Assembly (NCBI RefSeq): GCF_011752565.1 | Contig: NZ_VWXK01000008.1 | Span: 1-64,000, forward strand | Origin: Pantoea sp. Ap-967 | GTDB taxonomy: Bacteria > Pseudomonadota > Gammaproteobacteria > Pseudomonadales > Pseudomonadaceae | Reading direction: 5' to 3' | DNA: 64,000 nt | Shown here: positions 38,284-54,172 of the stretch, piece after piece | Position numbering within the stretch: the stretch's first letter is position 1 | How the letters are laid out: each line of letters starts with the position of its first letter | Program-made: the position numbers and the translations under genes | The notes under the pieces: generated by a model | Seen by the model: the letters and a program-made list of their open reading frames with translations, nothing else | Told to the model about the DNA's origin: nothing | Databases searched by the model: none

Positions 38284-38488
38284 CTTCTTCCCCTCCTGCT
38301 TGAATCGATAGCAGATGCCTCTTGGTAATACCAAAAAAATCTTACTCTTAATAAATCACTTTAACTTCGAACGGCATCCGTTTGAGGCGGTTTGATTTTT
38401 CTCATGTTTTTTCCCGTCAGGTACTCCTTCCGCATTCCTTTGTTGCGCTAAATCGCGGTCACGTAAGGGTTTTCCTTATGAACGTGCC

Positions 38489-38518
38489 TTGACGGTGCAG
38501 CGGGCGGATTCCTATAGT
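38489..38518 (+). promoter_or_regulatory. Sigma-70 promoter Pmra
   Basis: TTGACG (38489-38494), an 18-bp spacer and TATAGT (38513-38518) place the transcription start near 38525, right at the first MraZ-type repeat. It would drive the dcw operon. Confidence 0.75.
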
Positions 38519-38524
38519 GTGCGC

Positions 38525-38550
38525 AAGTGGCAGAAAGTGGGACGAAGTGG
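38525..38550 (+). promoter_or_regulatory. MraZ operator: three AAGTGG repeats at 10-nt spacing
   Basis: AAGTGG occurs at 38525-38530, 38535-38540 and 38545-38550, exactly ten bases apart; the second and third continue as GTGGG. MraZ binds direct TGGG-type repeats at this period in front of its own gene in other bacteria and represses the operon. The array sits immediately downstream of the -10 box. Confidence 0.8.
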
Positions 38551-38593
38551 GTTTTCTGCGACAAAAAAGCTAACATTGTGGGGGATCGCTACC

Positions 38594-39049
38594 GTGTTTC
38601 GCGGAGCCAACGCCGTCAGCCTCGACGCCAAGGGCCGTCTCGCCATGCCGAGCCGGTACCGTGACGAGCTCGATTCGCGTTGCAATGGTCAGCTGATCGT
38701 GACCATTGACGCCGTAGACCCCTGCTTGTGTGTTTATCCCCTCGATGAGTGGGAACAGATTGAAGCCAAGTTGCGTGCCTTGCCGTCGTTGCGTGAGGAA
38801 AACCGCCGCCTTCAGCGCCTGCTGATCGGTAACGCGGTTGACCTGGAGCTCGATGGCAGTGGGCGTTTCCTGGTGCCGCCCCGCCTGCGTGAGTACGCCA
38901 AGCTGGACAAGAAGGCGATGCTGGTGGGGCAATTGAACAAATTCCAGCTGTGGGACGAGGATGCCTGGAACGCGGTTTCGGCAGCCGACCTTGCAGCTAT
39001 CCAACAACCGGGCGCCATGCCCGACGATTTGCGTGACCTGATCCTGTGA
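38594..39049 (+). CDS. mraZ: Transcriptional regulator MraZ
   Basis: 151 aa from the GTG giving [15 protein letters not shown]; the frame extends upstream over the operator and promoter and cannot start there. Two AbrB-like SpoVT/MraZ domains with the conserved [16 protein letters not shown] and [16 protein letters not shown]. It forms octameric rings and binds the repeats at 38525-38550 to repress the mra operon; it is itself inhibited or balanced by RsmH. It overlaps rsmH by a GTGA. Confidence 0.95.
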   Translation: MFRGANAVSLDAKGRLAMPSRYRDELDSRCNGQLIVTIDAVDPCLCVYPLDEWEQIEAKLRALPSLREENRRLQRLLIGNAVDLELDGSGRFLVPPRLREYAKLDKKAMLVGQLNKFQLWDEDAWNAVSAADLAAIQQPGAMPDDLRDLIL

Positions 39050-39989
39050 CCATAGATAGCGGCTTCAACCACATCACCGTCCTGCTCGACGAAGCTGTCG
39101 AGGCATTGGCCCTGCGCGCCGACGGTTGCTATCTGGACGGCACCTTCGGACGTGGCGGCCATAGCCGCCTTATTCTCAGCAAGCTCGGCCCCCAGGGGCG
39201 GCTGCTGGGCTTCGACAAAGATCCTCAGGCGATTGCCACAGGGCAAGCGCTGGCGGCCGAAGACGGCCGCTTTGTCATTGTGCAGCGCAGCTTTGCCGAG
39301 CTGGGCGCGGAAGTGGCCGAGCGCGGCCTGCATGGCAAGGTCAGCGGCATCCTGCTTGACCTGGGCGTGTCTTCGCCGCAACTGGACGACCCCGAGCGCG
39401 GCTTCAGCTTCCTCAACGACGGCCCGCTGGACATGCGCATGAACCCCGACCAGGGCATCAGCGCTGCCGAGTTCATTGCCACCGCGCCCGTCGAAGAAAT
39501 TGCCCGTGTGTTCAAGGAGTACGGCGAGGAGCGCTTTGCCGGGCGCATGGCACGTGCCGTGGTCGAGCGCCGCGAGCAGCAGCCGTTCACCCGTACTGCC
39601 GACCTTGCCGAAGTGCTCAAGGTTGCCAACCCAGCCTGGGAAAAGGGCAAGAACCCGGCAACCCGCGCCTTCCAGGGCCTGCGTATCCACGTCAACAACG
39701 AGCTGGGCGACCTTGAGGCCGGCCTTGAAGCGGCGCTCGATGCCCTGGAAGTCGGCGGCCGCCTGGCGGTCATCAGCTTCCACTCGCTGGAAGACCGCAT
39801 CGTCAAGCTGTTCATGCGCAAGCTGGTCAAGGGCGAGGCCGATAACCTGCCGCGCAACCTGCCAGTGCAGCACAAGGCGTTCGAGCCGAAGGTCAAGCTC
39901 ATCGGCAAGGCCCAGTTCGCCTCCGACGCCGAACTCAAGGCCAACCCGCGGTCGCGCAGCGCCGTGATGCGGGTGGCGGAGAAGCTTCG

Positions 39990-39993
<4 letters not shown>
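39046..39993 (+). CDS. rsmH: 16S rRNA N4-methyltransferase RsmH (MraW)
   Basis: 315 aa from a GTG overlapping the mraZ stop (GTGA). SAM-binding signatures: [45 protein letters not shown], and the C-terminal [13 protein letters not shown]. It methylates N4 of C1402 in 16S rRNA, the base whose ribose is modified by RsmI. The start codon and coupling to mraZ are as in other Pseudomonas. Confidence 0.96.
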
Positions 39994-43495
<3,502 letters not shown>

Positions 43496-43503
<8 letters not shown>

Positions 43504-44863
43504 GCCCATGATACTCAGCCAGCTGACCGAGGCACTGAACGCGCGCCTGGTCGGTGCCGACGCAAGCTTCACCGGCGTCAGTATCGACAGCCGCACGGTC
43601 GGCGCCGGGCAGCTGTTCGTTGCCCTGGCCGGCCCGCGCTTCGATGGCCACGACTACCTTGCCGACGTGCAGGCCAAGGGCGCCGTCGCTGCCCTGGTTG
43701 AACGCGAGGTCGCAGGGGTCGACCTGCCGCAGTTGCTGGTTGCCGACTGCCGCATCGCCCTTGGCCAGCTGGGCGCCCTGAACCGCGCCGGCTTCGACAA
43801 GCCCGTGGTGGCCATCACCGGCTCCAGCGGCAAGACCACGGTCAAGGAGATGCTGGCCAGTATCCTGCGTACCCGTGGCCTGGTGCACGCTACTCGCGGC
43901 AACCTCAACAACGACCTCGGCGCGCCGCTGACCCTGCTGGAAATCGCCCCGGAGCACAGCGCCGCGGTGATCGAGCTGGGCGCCTCGCGCATCGGCGAAA
44001 TCCGCTACACCGTCGGCCTCACCCGGCCGCAGGTGGTCATTATCAACAACGCTGGCACCGCCCACGTGGGTGAGTTCGGCGGCCCGGAGAAGATTGTCGA
44101 GGCCAAGGGCGAAATCCTCGAAGGCCTGGGCGAGGGCGGTATCGCCATCCTCAACCTGGACGACAAGGCATTCGCCACCTGGCAGGCCCGCGCCGGTGCG
44201 CACACGGTGGTCAGCTTCGCCCGCAGCGACGCCCGCGCCGACTTCCACGCCAGCCACATCGACCGTGATGCCCGCGGCTGCCCGTCGTTCACCCTGCATG
44301 GCGCTGGTGAGTCGGTGGCCGTACAGCTCAACGTTCTCGGCGAGCACAACGTCAGCAACGCCCTGGCCGCCGCCGCCGCCGCCCATGCCGTTGGTCTGAG
44401 CCTCAACGGCATCGCTGCCGGGCTCAATGCCGTGCAACCGGTCAAGGGCCGCACTGTGGCGCAAATCGCCGCGAACGGCGTGCGCGTGATTGATGACAGT
44501 TACAATGCAAATCCCACCTCGATGTGCGCGGCCATTGATATACTCCGCGGCTTTTCCGGGCGCACCGTTCTGGTGCTGGGGGATATCGGCGAACTGGGCC
44601 AGTGGGCGGAAGAAGGTCACCGTCAGGTGGGCGAGTACGCGCGCGGCAAGGTCGATGCCCTGTATGCAGTGGGTTCCAACATGATTCATGCGGTATCGGC
44701 GTTCGGCGCCGATGGCCGTCATTTCGCCACCCAAGCTGAGCTGATCGACGCCGTTCGTGCCGAGACAGCCAGTGATACCACCATTTTGATCAAAGGCTCG
44801 CGCAGTGCTGCGATGGAAAACGTCGTGGCCGCTCTGTGCGGTGCCAGCGGGGAGAAACATTAA
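43496..44863 (+). CDS. murF: UDP-MurNAc-tripeptide:D-Ala-D-Ala ligase MurF
   Basis: 455 aa from the ATG inside the end of murE (start [18 protein letters not shown]). P-loop [24 protein letters not shown], and [11 protein letters not shown] are typical MurF. It completes the UDP-MurNAc-pentapeptide. It ends TAATG with mraY starting on the last base. Confidence 0.97.
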
Positions 44864-45945
44864 TGCTGCTGCTGTTGGCTGAGTATCTGCAACAGTTCCA
44901 CAAGGGCTTCGCGGTCTTCCAGTACCTGTCCCTGCGCGGGATTCTTGGCGTACTGACCGCGTTGTCGCTGGCGCTGTGGCTGGGCCCGTGGATGATCCGT
45001 ACCCTGCAGATCCGCCAGATCGGTCAGGCCGTTCGTAACGACGGCCCGCAATCGCACCTGTCCAAGTCCGGCACCCCGACCATGGGCGGTGCCTTGATCC
45101 TGTCCGCCATCGGCATCAGCACCCTGCTGTGGGCCGACCTGTCCAACCGCTATGTATGGACCGTGCTGATCGTGACCCTGCTGTTCGGGGCCATCGGCTG
45201 GGTCGACGACTACCGCAAGGTGATCGAGAAGAATTCCCGTGGCCTGCCGAGCCGCTGGAAGTACTTCTGGCAATCGGTGTTCGGCCTGGGTGCTGCGGTG
45301 TTCCTGTACATGAGTGCGCCCACCAGCGTCGAAACCACGCTGATCGTGCCGTTCCTCAAGGACGTTACCATTCCGCTGGGCATCGGTTTCGTGGTGCTGA
45401 CCTACTTCGTCATCGTCGGCTCCAGCAACGCGGTCAACCTCACCGATGGCCTCGACGGCCTGGCGATCATGCCCACGGTGATGGTCGGCGGTGCCCTGGG
45501 CATTTTCTGCTACCTGTCGGGCAACGTGAAGTTCGCCGACTACCTGCTGATTCCGTACGTACCCGGTTCCGGCGAGCTGATCGTGTTCTGTGGCGCGCTG
45601 ATCGGCGCAGGCCTGGGCTTCCTGTGGTTCAACACTTACCCGGCCCAGGTGTTCATGGGCGACGTCGGTGCCCTGGCACTGGGCGCAGCGCTGGGCACCA
45701 TCGCGGTGATCGTGCGCCAGGAAATCGTGCTGTTCATCATGGGTGGCATCTTCGTGATGGAAACCCTGTCGGTGGTGATCCAGGTGGCCTCGTTCAAGCT
45801 CACCGGCAAGCGCGTGTTCCGCATGGCGCCGATTCACCACCACTTTGAACTCAAGGGCTGGCCCGAGCCGCGCGTGATCGTCCGCTTCTGGATCATCACC
45901 GTGATTCTGGTGCTGATCGGCCTGGCAACCCTGAAACTGAGGTAG
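44863..45945 (+). CDS. mraY: Phospho-MurNAc-pentapeptide translocase MraY
   Basis: 360 aa, ten-helix inner-membrane enzyme that makes lipid I. The start is the ATG sharing its first base with the murF stop. Family landmarks are [36 protein letters not shown] (catalytic Asp residues) and [13 protein letters not shown] near the C-terminus. murD follows directly after the stop. Confidence 0.97.
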   Translation: MLLLLAEYLQQFHKGFAVFQYLSLRGILGVLTALSLALWLGPWMIRTLQIRQIGQAVRNDGPQSHLSKSGTPTMGGALILSAIGISTLLWADLSNRYVWTVLIVTLLFGAIGWVDDYRKVIEKNSRGLPSRWKYFWQSVFGLGAAVFLYMSAPTSVETTLIVPFLKDVTIPLGIGFVVLTYFVIVGSSNAVNLTDGLDGLAIMPTVMVGGALGIFCYLSGNVKFADYLLIPYVPGSGELIVFCGALIGAGLGFLWFNTYPAQVFMGDVGALALGAALGTIAVIVRQEIVLFIMGGIFVMETLSVVIQVASFKLTGKRVFRMAPIHHHFELKGWPEPRVIVRFWIITVILVLIGLATLKLR

Positions 45946-47298
45946 ATGAGCGTGTCTTTGATCGCTTCCGACCAATTCCGCATCGTTGTCGGCCTCGGCA
46001 AGAGCGGCATGTCCCTGGTTCGCTTCCTGGCGAACCGGGGCATTGCCTTTGCGGTCGCCGACACCCGTGAGCAACCGCCGGAACTGGAAACCCTGCGCCG
46101 TGATTACCCGCAGGTGGAAGTGCGCTGTGGTGAACTGGACGTGGACTTCCTGTGCCGCGCCAGCACGCTGTACGTAAGCCCGGGCCTGGCCCTGGCCACG
46201 CCTGCCCTGCAGCAGGCAGCGGCACGTGGCGTGCAACTGTCTGGTGACATCGAGCTGTTCGCCCGCTATGCCAAGGCGCCAATCGTGGCGATCAGCGGCT
46301 CCAACGCCAAGAGCACCGTCACCACCCTGGTCGGCGACATGGCCGCCAAGGCCGGCAAGCGCGTGGCCGTGGGTGGCAACCTCGGCACCCCGGCGCTCGA
46401 CCTTTTGAGTGACGAGGTGGAGCTGTACGTGCTGGAGCTGTCGAGCTTCCAGTTGGAAACCACCGACCAGCTCAACGCTGAAGTGGCCACGGTGCTGAAC
46501 ATCAGCGAGGACCACATGGACCGCTACAGCGGCCTGCCGGCCTACCACCTGGCCAAGCACCGGATCTTCCGTGGCGCCCGCCAGGTGGTGGTCAACCGCC
46601 AGGACGCCCTCAGCCGGCCGCTGCCTGTGGAAGGCCGCCCGTGCTTCACCTTCGGCCTCAACCAGCCCGATTTCAAGGCCTTCGGCCTGCGTGAAGTCGA
46701 CGGCGAAAAATACCTGGCATACGAGTTCCAGGCGCTGATGCCGGTGCGCGAACTGAAAGTGCGCGGTGCCCACAACCAGAGCAACGCCCTGGCCGCCCTG
46801 GCCCTGGGCCATGCCGCAGGCCTGCCGTTCGCGCCAATGCTCGACGCCCTGCGCGAGTTCGGTGGCCTGGCCCACCGCTGCCAGTGGGTGCGCGAGCGCA
46901 ACGGGGTGAACTGGTACGACGATTCCAAGGCCACCAATGTCGGGGCTGCCCTGGCCGCCATCGAAGGCCTGGGCGCCGATATCGAAGGCAAGCTGGTGCT
47001 GATTGCCGGCGGTGATGGCAAGGGCGCTGATTTCGCCGCCCTGCGCGAGCCGGTTCAGCGCTTCTGCCGCGCCGTGGTGCTGCTTGGCCGTGACGCCGAG
47101 CGCCTGGCCCAGGCCCTGGGCGATGGCGTGCCGCAGGTCAGGGTCAAGACCCTGGACGACGCCGTGCAGCAGTGCGCCGAGCTGGCCCGCCCGGGCGATG
47201 CCGTGTTGCTGTCGCCGGCCTGCGCCAGCCTCGACATGTTCAAGAACTTCGAAGAGCGTGGGCGCCTGTTCGCCCAGGCGGCGGGAGGGCTGGCATGA
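45946..47298 (+). CDS. murD: UDP-MurNAc-L-Ala:D-Glu ligase MurD
   Basis: 450 aa, the normal length. P-loop GSNAKSTVTTLVGD, NISEDHMDRY, and NWYDDSKATNVGA are visible. The P-loop reads GSNAKST where many MurD proteins have GTNGKST, a variant seen in pseudomonads. It adds D-Glu to UDP-MurNAc-L-Ala. It overlaps ftsW by an ATGA. Confidence 0.97.
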   Translation: MSVSLIASDQFRIVVGLGKSGMSLVRFLANRGIAFAVADTREQPPELETLRRDYPQVEVRCGELDVDFLCRASTLYVSPGLALATPALQQAAARGVQLSGDIELFARYAKAPIVAISGSNAKSTVTTLVGDMAAKAGKRVAVGGNLGTPALDLLSDEVELYVLELSSFQLETTDQLNAEVATVLNISEDHMDRYSGLPAYHLAKHRIFRGARQVVVNRQDALSRPLPVEGRPCFTFGLNQPDFKAFGLREVDGEKYLAYEFQALMPVRELKVRGAHNQSNALAALALGHAAGLPFAPMLDALREFGGLAHRCQWVRERNGVNWYDDSKATNVGAALAAIEGLGADIEGKLVLIAGGDGKGADFAALREPVQRFCRAVVLLGRDAERLAQALGDGVPQVRVKTLDDAVQQCAELARPGDAVLLSPACASLDMFKNFEERGRLFAQAAGGLA

Positions 47299-48509
47299 TC
47301 TTCGGCGTCTTCAAGCCTTACCCGTCGCCGCTGATCAGCGGCCGTGGCATCGACCTCGACTTCCCGCTGCTGGCCGGTTGCCTGGCACTGCTGGGCCTTG
47401 GCCTGGTGATGATCACCTCGGCGTCCTCGGAAGTGGCCGCCGTGCAGTCCGGCAACCCGCTGTACCACATGTTCCGCCATCTGGTGTACGTGTTCCTCGG
47501 CCTGGTCGCCTGCGGTGCGACCATGATGGTGCCGATCGCCACCTGGCAGCGTATGGGCTTCATGATGCTGATCGGCGCCTTCGGCCTGCTGGTCATGGTG
47601 CTGTTGCCGGGCATTGGCCGTGAGGTGAACGGTTCGATGCGCTGGATCGGGTTCAGCTTCTTCAACGTGCAGCCTTCGGAAATCGCCAAGGTGTTCGTGG
47701 TCATCTACCTGGCCGGTTACCTGGTGCGGCGCCAAACCGAAGTGCGTGAAACCTGGATGGGCTTCTTCAAGCCGTTCATCGTGCTGCTGCCGATGGCTGC
47801 CTTGCTGCTGATGGAGCCGGACTTCGGCGCCACCGTGGTGATGATGGGCGCCGCCGCGGCGATGCTGTTCCTTGGCGGGGTGGGGTTGTTCCGCTTCAGC
47901 TTGATGGTGGTGCTGGCGGTGTTCGCGGTGTTCGTGCTGGTGCAGGCGCAGCCGTACCGGATGGCGCGCCTGATTACCTTCACCGACCCCTGGTCCGACC
48001 AGTTCGGCTCCGGCTACCAGCTGACCCAGGCACTGATCGCCTTCGGCCGTGGCGAGTGGCTGGGCGTGGGCCTGGGCAACAGCGTGCAGAAGCAGTTCTA
48101 CCTGCCGGAGGCGCACACCGACTTCGTGTTCTCGGTACTGGCCGAGGAACTGGGCGTGGTCGGCTCGCTGGTGACCATCGCGCTGTTCGTGTTCGTCACC
48201 ATTCGTGCCCTGTACATCGGCCTGTGGGCCGAGAAGGCCAAGCAGTTCTTCTCCGCCTACATGGCCTTTGGCCTGGCGTTCCTGTGGATCGGCCAGTTCC
48301 TGATCAACATCGGGGTGAACGTCGGCCTGCTGCCGACCAAGGGCCTGACCCTGCCGTTCCTCAGTTACGGCGGTTCATCGCTGGTGATCTGCTGCGCCTG
48401 CGTGGGCTTGTTGCTGCGTATCGAGTGGGAAAGCCGCACGCACCTGGGCAGCGAGGAACACGAATTCAATGAAAGCGATTTTGCCGAGGAGACCAGTCAT
48501 GGCCGCTGA
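47295..48509 (+). CDS. ftsW: Septal peptidoglycan glycosyltransferase FtsW
   Basis: 404 aa from the ATG that overlaps murD (ATGA), giving MIFGVFKPYPSP. SEDS family with about ten transmembrane helices; signatures are FNVQPSEIAK (with the conserved catalytic-region Asp downstream in LMEPDFGATVV) and LPTKGLTLPFLSYGGSS. It polymerises septal glycan with FtsI. It ends 11 bases inside murG. Confidence 0.96.
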   Translation: MIFGVFKPYPSPLISGRGIDLDFPLLAGCLALLGLGLVMITSASSEVAAVQSGNPLYHMFRHLVYVFLGLVACGATMMVPIATWQRMGFMMLIGAFGLLVMVLLPGIGREVNGSMRWIGFSFFNVQPSEIAKVFVVIYLAGYLVRRQTEVRETWMGFFKPFIVLLPMAALLLMEPDFGATVVMMGAAAAMLFLGGVGLFRFSLMVVLAVFAVFVLVQAQPYRMARLITFTDPWSDQFGSGYQLTQALIAFGRGEWLGVGLGNSVQKQFYLPEAHTDFVFSVLAEELGVVGSLVTIALFVFVTIRALYIGLWAEKAKQFFSAYMAFGLAFLWIGQFLINIGVNVGLLPTKGLTLPFLSYGGSSLVICCACVGLLLRIEWESRTHLGSEEHEFNESDFAEETSHGR

Positions 48510-49570
48510 CGGCAAGAACGTACTGATCATGGCTGGCGGCACCGGGGGCCATGTGTTCCCGGCCCTGGCCTGCGCCCGTGAGTTCCAGGCACGCGGCTAC
48601 ACCGTGCACTGGCTGGGCACCCCGCGTGGCATCGAGAACGAACTGGTGCCACAAGCCGGCCTGCCGCTGCACCTGATCCAGGTCACGGGCCTGCGCGGCA
48701 AGGGCAAGCTGTCGCTGCTCAAGGCGCCGTTCACCCTGGTCAAGGCGGTGCTGCAGGCGCGGCGCATCGTGCGCCAGCTCAAACCTGTGTGCGTGGTCGG
48801 CTTTGGCGGCTATGTGACCGGCCCCGGTGGTGTGGCTGCGCGCCTGTGCGGCGTGCCGCTGGTGATCCATGAGCAGAACGCCCGCGCCGGCACTACCAAC
48901 CGCCTGTTGCTGCCACTGGCAGCGCGGGTGTGCGAGGCCTTCCCGGCCACCTTCGCCAGCAGTGAAAAGCTGCGTACCACCGGCAACCCGGTGCGCCCTG
49001 AACTGTTCATGGACGCCGTGCGCGCCCCCCTGGCCGAGCGCCGTGCGCGGCTGTTGGTCATGGGCGGCAGCCTGGGTGCGGAACCATTGAACAAATTGTT
49101 GCCTAAGGCCCTGTCGGAAGTGCCGGCAAGCCTGCGCCCGGAGGTGTTTCACCAGGCCGGGAAGAACCATGGGCCAGTCACCGCCGAGCGCTATCGCGAA
49201 GCCGGTGTCGAGGCTCAGGTCGAGCCGTTCATCAAGGACATGGCCCATGCCTATGGCTGGGCCGACATGGTGGTGTGCCGGGCCGGTGCCCTGACCGTCA
49301 GCGAGCTGGCGGCAGCGGGCCTGCCCTCGATGCTGGTGCCCTTGCCCCACGCCATCGACGACCACCAGACCCACAACGCCCAATATCTGGCCCAGGAAGG
49401 CGCAGCCTTCCTCATGCCACAAGCGACAACTGGCGCAGCGCAGCTCGCTGAACGCCTGAACGAGGTGCTGATGCAACCCGAGAAACTCAACACCATGGCT
49501 GGCACCGCACGGCGCCTGGCCAAACCTGCTGCAACCAGCACCGTGGTCGATATCTGCCTGGAGGTGGCCC

Positions 49571-49578
<8 letters not shown>
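48499..49578 (+). CDS. murG: UDP-GlcNAc:lipid I transferase MurG
   Basis: 359 aa. I chose the ATG at 48499 with GAGGAG at an 8-nt spacing; an ATG ten codons earlier has no such site. GT-B fold signatures: [47 protein letters not shown] and the [18 protein letters not shown] region. It makes lipid II on the cytoplasmic face. It overlaps murC by eight bases. Confidence 0.97.
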
Positions 49579-51972
<2,394 letters not shown>

Positions 51973-51976
51973 GACC

Positions 51977-52846
51977 ATGCAAGGCGCAATGATACGTCAG
52001 CAGCAACCCGTTACCGGCCGTAGCAAGCCGGTGCCGCGTGGTGCCAGCCGACTGGTGGCCGACGAGCCCGTATCGGCGCGCCTGCCGCGGCCCAGCCTGG
52101 GTGGCCTGAAGCGCTTGCTGTGGCCGATCGTGCTGGTGGCTGCCGGCTTTGGCGCCTACGAAGGTGCCATTCGCCTGATGCCCTATGCCGACCGGCCGAT
52201 CACCAAGATCGACGTGCAGGGCGACCTCAGCTACATCAGCCAGCAGTCGGTGCAGCAGCGCATTGCCCCCTACGTGGCGGCGAGCTTCTTCAGCGTCGAC
52301 CTGACGGCGATGCGCGCCGAGCTTGAGCAGATGCCGTGGATCGCCCATGCCGAAGTGCGCCGCGTGTGGCCCGATGAGGTGGTGATTCGCCTGGAAGAAC
52401 AGCTGCCGGTGGCGCGCTGGGGCGACGAGGCCTTGCTCAACAACCAGGGCCAGGCCTTTACCCCGCGCGAGCTGGCCAACTATGAGCACCTGCCGCAGCT
52501 GTTCGGGCCGCAGCGTGCCCAGCAACAAGTCATGCAGCAGTATCAGGTATTGAGCCAGATGCTGCGCCCCTTGGGCTTTTCCATCGCTCGCCTGGAGCTG
52601 CGCGAGCGAGGCAGCTGGTTCCTGACCACCGGTGCCGGTAGCACCGGGCCGGGCATCGAGCTGCTGCTGGGGCGCGACCATCTGGTGGAGAAGATGCGCC
52701 GTTTCATTGCCATTTACGACAAGACGCTCAAAGAGCAGATCACCAATATCGCCCGCATTGATCTGCGTTATTCCAACGGACTTGCCGTTGGTTGGCGGGA
52801 ACCGATTGCACCGACGACGGCCAAACCCGCCGTTGCGAAGAATTAG
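51977..52846 (+). CDS. ftsQ: Cell division protein FtsQ
   Basis: 289 aa. A basic, Pro-rich cytoplasmic N-terminus, one transmembrane helix (about residues 48-65, [18 protein letters not shown]), then a POTRA domain ([20 protein letters not shown]) and the FtsQ beta domain ([19 protein letters not shown]). It recruits FtsLB and links early to late division proteins. It lies 14 bp before ftsA. Confidence 0.95.
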   Translation: MQGAMIRQQQPVTGRSKPVPRGASRLVADEPVSARLPRPSLGGLKRLLWPIVLVAAGFGAYEGAIRLMPYADRPITKIDVQGDLSYISQQSVQQRIAPYVAASFFSVDLTAMRAELEQMPWIAHAEVRRVWPDEVVIRLEEQLPVARWGDEALLNNQGQAFTPRELANYEHLPQLFGPQRAQQQVMQQYQVLSQMLRPLGFSIARLELRERGSWFLTTGAGSTGPGIELLLGRDHLVEKMRRFIAIYDKTLKEQITNIARIDLRYSNGLAVGWREPIAPTTAKPAVAKN

Positions 52847-52860
52847 AGAGAGGCAGGACC

Positions 52861-54117
52861 ATGGCAAACGCGCATAGCGGCAAAATGATCGTCGGGCTGG
52901 ACATCGGCACCTCCAAGGTGGTGGCGCTGGTGGGTGAAGTGGGCCAAGACGGCACCCTCGAGATCGTGGGTATCGGCACCCACCCGTCCCGCGGCCTGAA
53001 AAAAGGCGTGGTGGTGAACATCGAGTCGACCGTGCAGTCGATCCAGCGCGCGGTGGAAGAGGCCCAGCTGATGGCCGGCTGCCGCATCCACTCGGCGTTC
53101 GTCGGCGTGGCCGGCAACCACATCCGCAGCCTGAACTCCCACGGCATCGTCGCGATTCGTGACCGCGAGGTCAGCCTGGCGGACCTGGAGCGTGTGCTCG
53201 ACGCCGCCCAGGCCGTGGCCATTCCGGCCGACCAGCGCGTGCTGCACACCCTGCCGCAGGACTACGTGATCGACAACCAGGAAGGCGTGCGCGAGCCGCT
53301 GGGCATGTCTGGCGTGCGCCTGGAAGCCAAGGTCCACGTGGTTACCTGCGCGGTCAACGCGGCGCAGAACATCGAGAAGTGCGTGCGCCGTTGCGGCCTG
53401 GAAATCGACGACATCATCCTTGAGCAGCTGGCATCGGCCTACTCGGTGCTGACCGATGACGAGAAAGAGCTGGGCGTGTGCCTGGTGGACATCGGCGGTG
53501 GCACCACCGATATCGCCATCTTCACCGAAGGCGCCATCCGCCACACCGCGGTGATCCCGATTGCCGGCGACCAGGTGACCAACGACATCGCCATGGCCCT
53601 GCGCACGCCCACCCAGTACGCCGAGGAAATCAAGATCCGCTACGCCTGCGCCCTGGCCAAGCTGGCCGGTGCCGGCGAAACCATCAAGGTGCCAAGCGTG
53701 GGCGATCGCCCACCGCGCGAACTGTCGCGCCAGGCCCTGGCCGAAGTGGTGGAGCCGCGTTACGACGAGCTGTTCACCCTGATTCAGGCTGAACTGCGCC
53801 GCAGCGGCTACGAGGACCTGGTGCCTGCCGGCATCGTCCTCACCGGCGGCACCGCGAAAATGGAAGGCGCCGTGGAACTGGCCGAGGAAATCTTCCACAT
53901 GCCGGTACGCCTGGGCGTGCCGCACAGCGTTCGGGGGCTGAGCGACGTGGTGCGCAACCCGATCTATTCCACCGGCGTGGGCTTGCTCACCTACGGCCTG
54001 CAGAAGCAGTCCGAGGACTTGCCCCTGACCGGTAACATCAGCAGCAACAGCTATGGCGATGAACCGAAGGCCCCAGTGCTTGAGCGCTTCAAGCGGTGGG
54101 TTCAGGGCAACTTCTAA
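52861..54117 (+). CDS. ftsA: Cell division protein FtsA
   Basis: 418 aa from the start MANAHSGKMIVGLDIGTSKV, with AGGCAGGA upstream. Actin-like ATPase with phosphate loop LDIGTSKV, a 1C domain, and CLVDIGGGTTDIAIFTEGAI, plus the membrane-targeting amphipathic end RFKRWVQGNF. It tethers FtsZ to the membrane and recruits the divisome. ftsZ follows 55 bp later. Confidence 0.97.
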   Translation: MANAHSGKMIVGLDIGTSKVVALVGEVGQDGTLEIVGIGTHPSRGLKKGVVVNIESTVQSIQRAVEEAQLMAGCRIHSAFVGVAGNHIRSLNSHGIVAIRDREVSLADLERVLDAAQAVAIPADQRVLHTLPQDYVIDNQEGVREPLGMSGVRLEAKVHVVTCAVNAAQNIEKCVRRCGLEIDDIILEQLASAYSVLTDDEKELGVCLVDIGGGTTDIAIFTEGAIRHTAVIPIAGDQVTNDIAMALRTPTQYAEEIKIRYACALAKLAGAGETIKVPSVGDRPPRELSRQALAEVVEPRYDELFTLIQAELRRSGYEDLVPAGIVLTGGTAKMEGAVELAEEIFHMPVRLGVPHSVRGLSDVVRNPIYSTGVGLLTYGLQKQSEDLPLTGNISSNSYGDEPKAPVLERFKRWVQGNF

Positions 54118-54172
54118 GTTTCAAAGCAGTAGTGGTAGGCGCGACAACTAGAGAACTGTAAGGAGAGGGAAA

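Larger units (their letters stand above)
38284..38593. other. Regulatory gap before the mra/dcw cluster
   Basis: This 310-bp region starts with pyrimidine- and AT-rich sequence (38284-38400), a possible transcript end for rnpB although I see no clear hairpin. Then follow the mra promoter (38489-38518) and the MraZ-type repeats (38525-38550). No gene is supported. Confidence 0.6.

Noticed and set aside
44860-46875. 671-codon open frame antisense to mraY and murD
   Set aside because: Composition-driven shadow of two certain genes.
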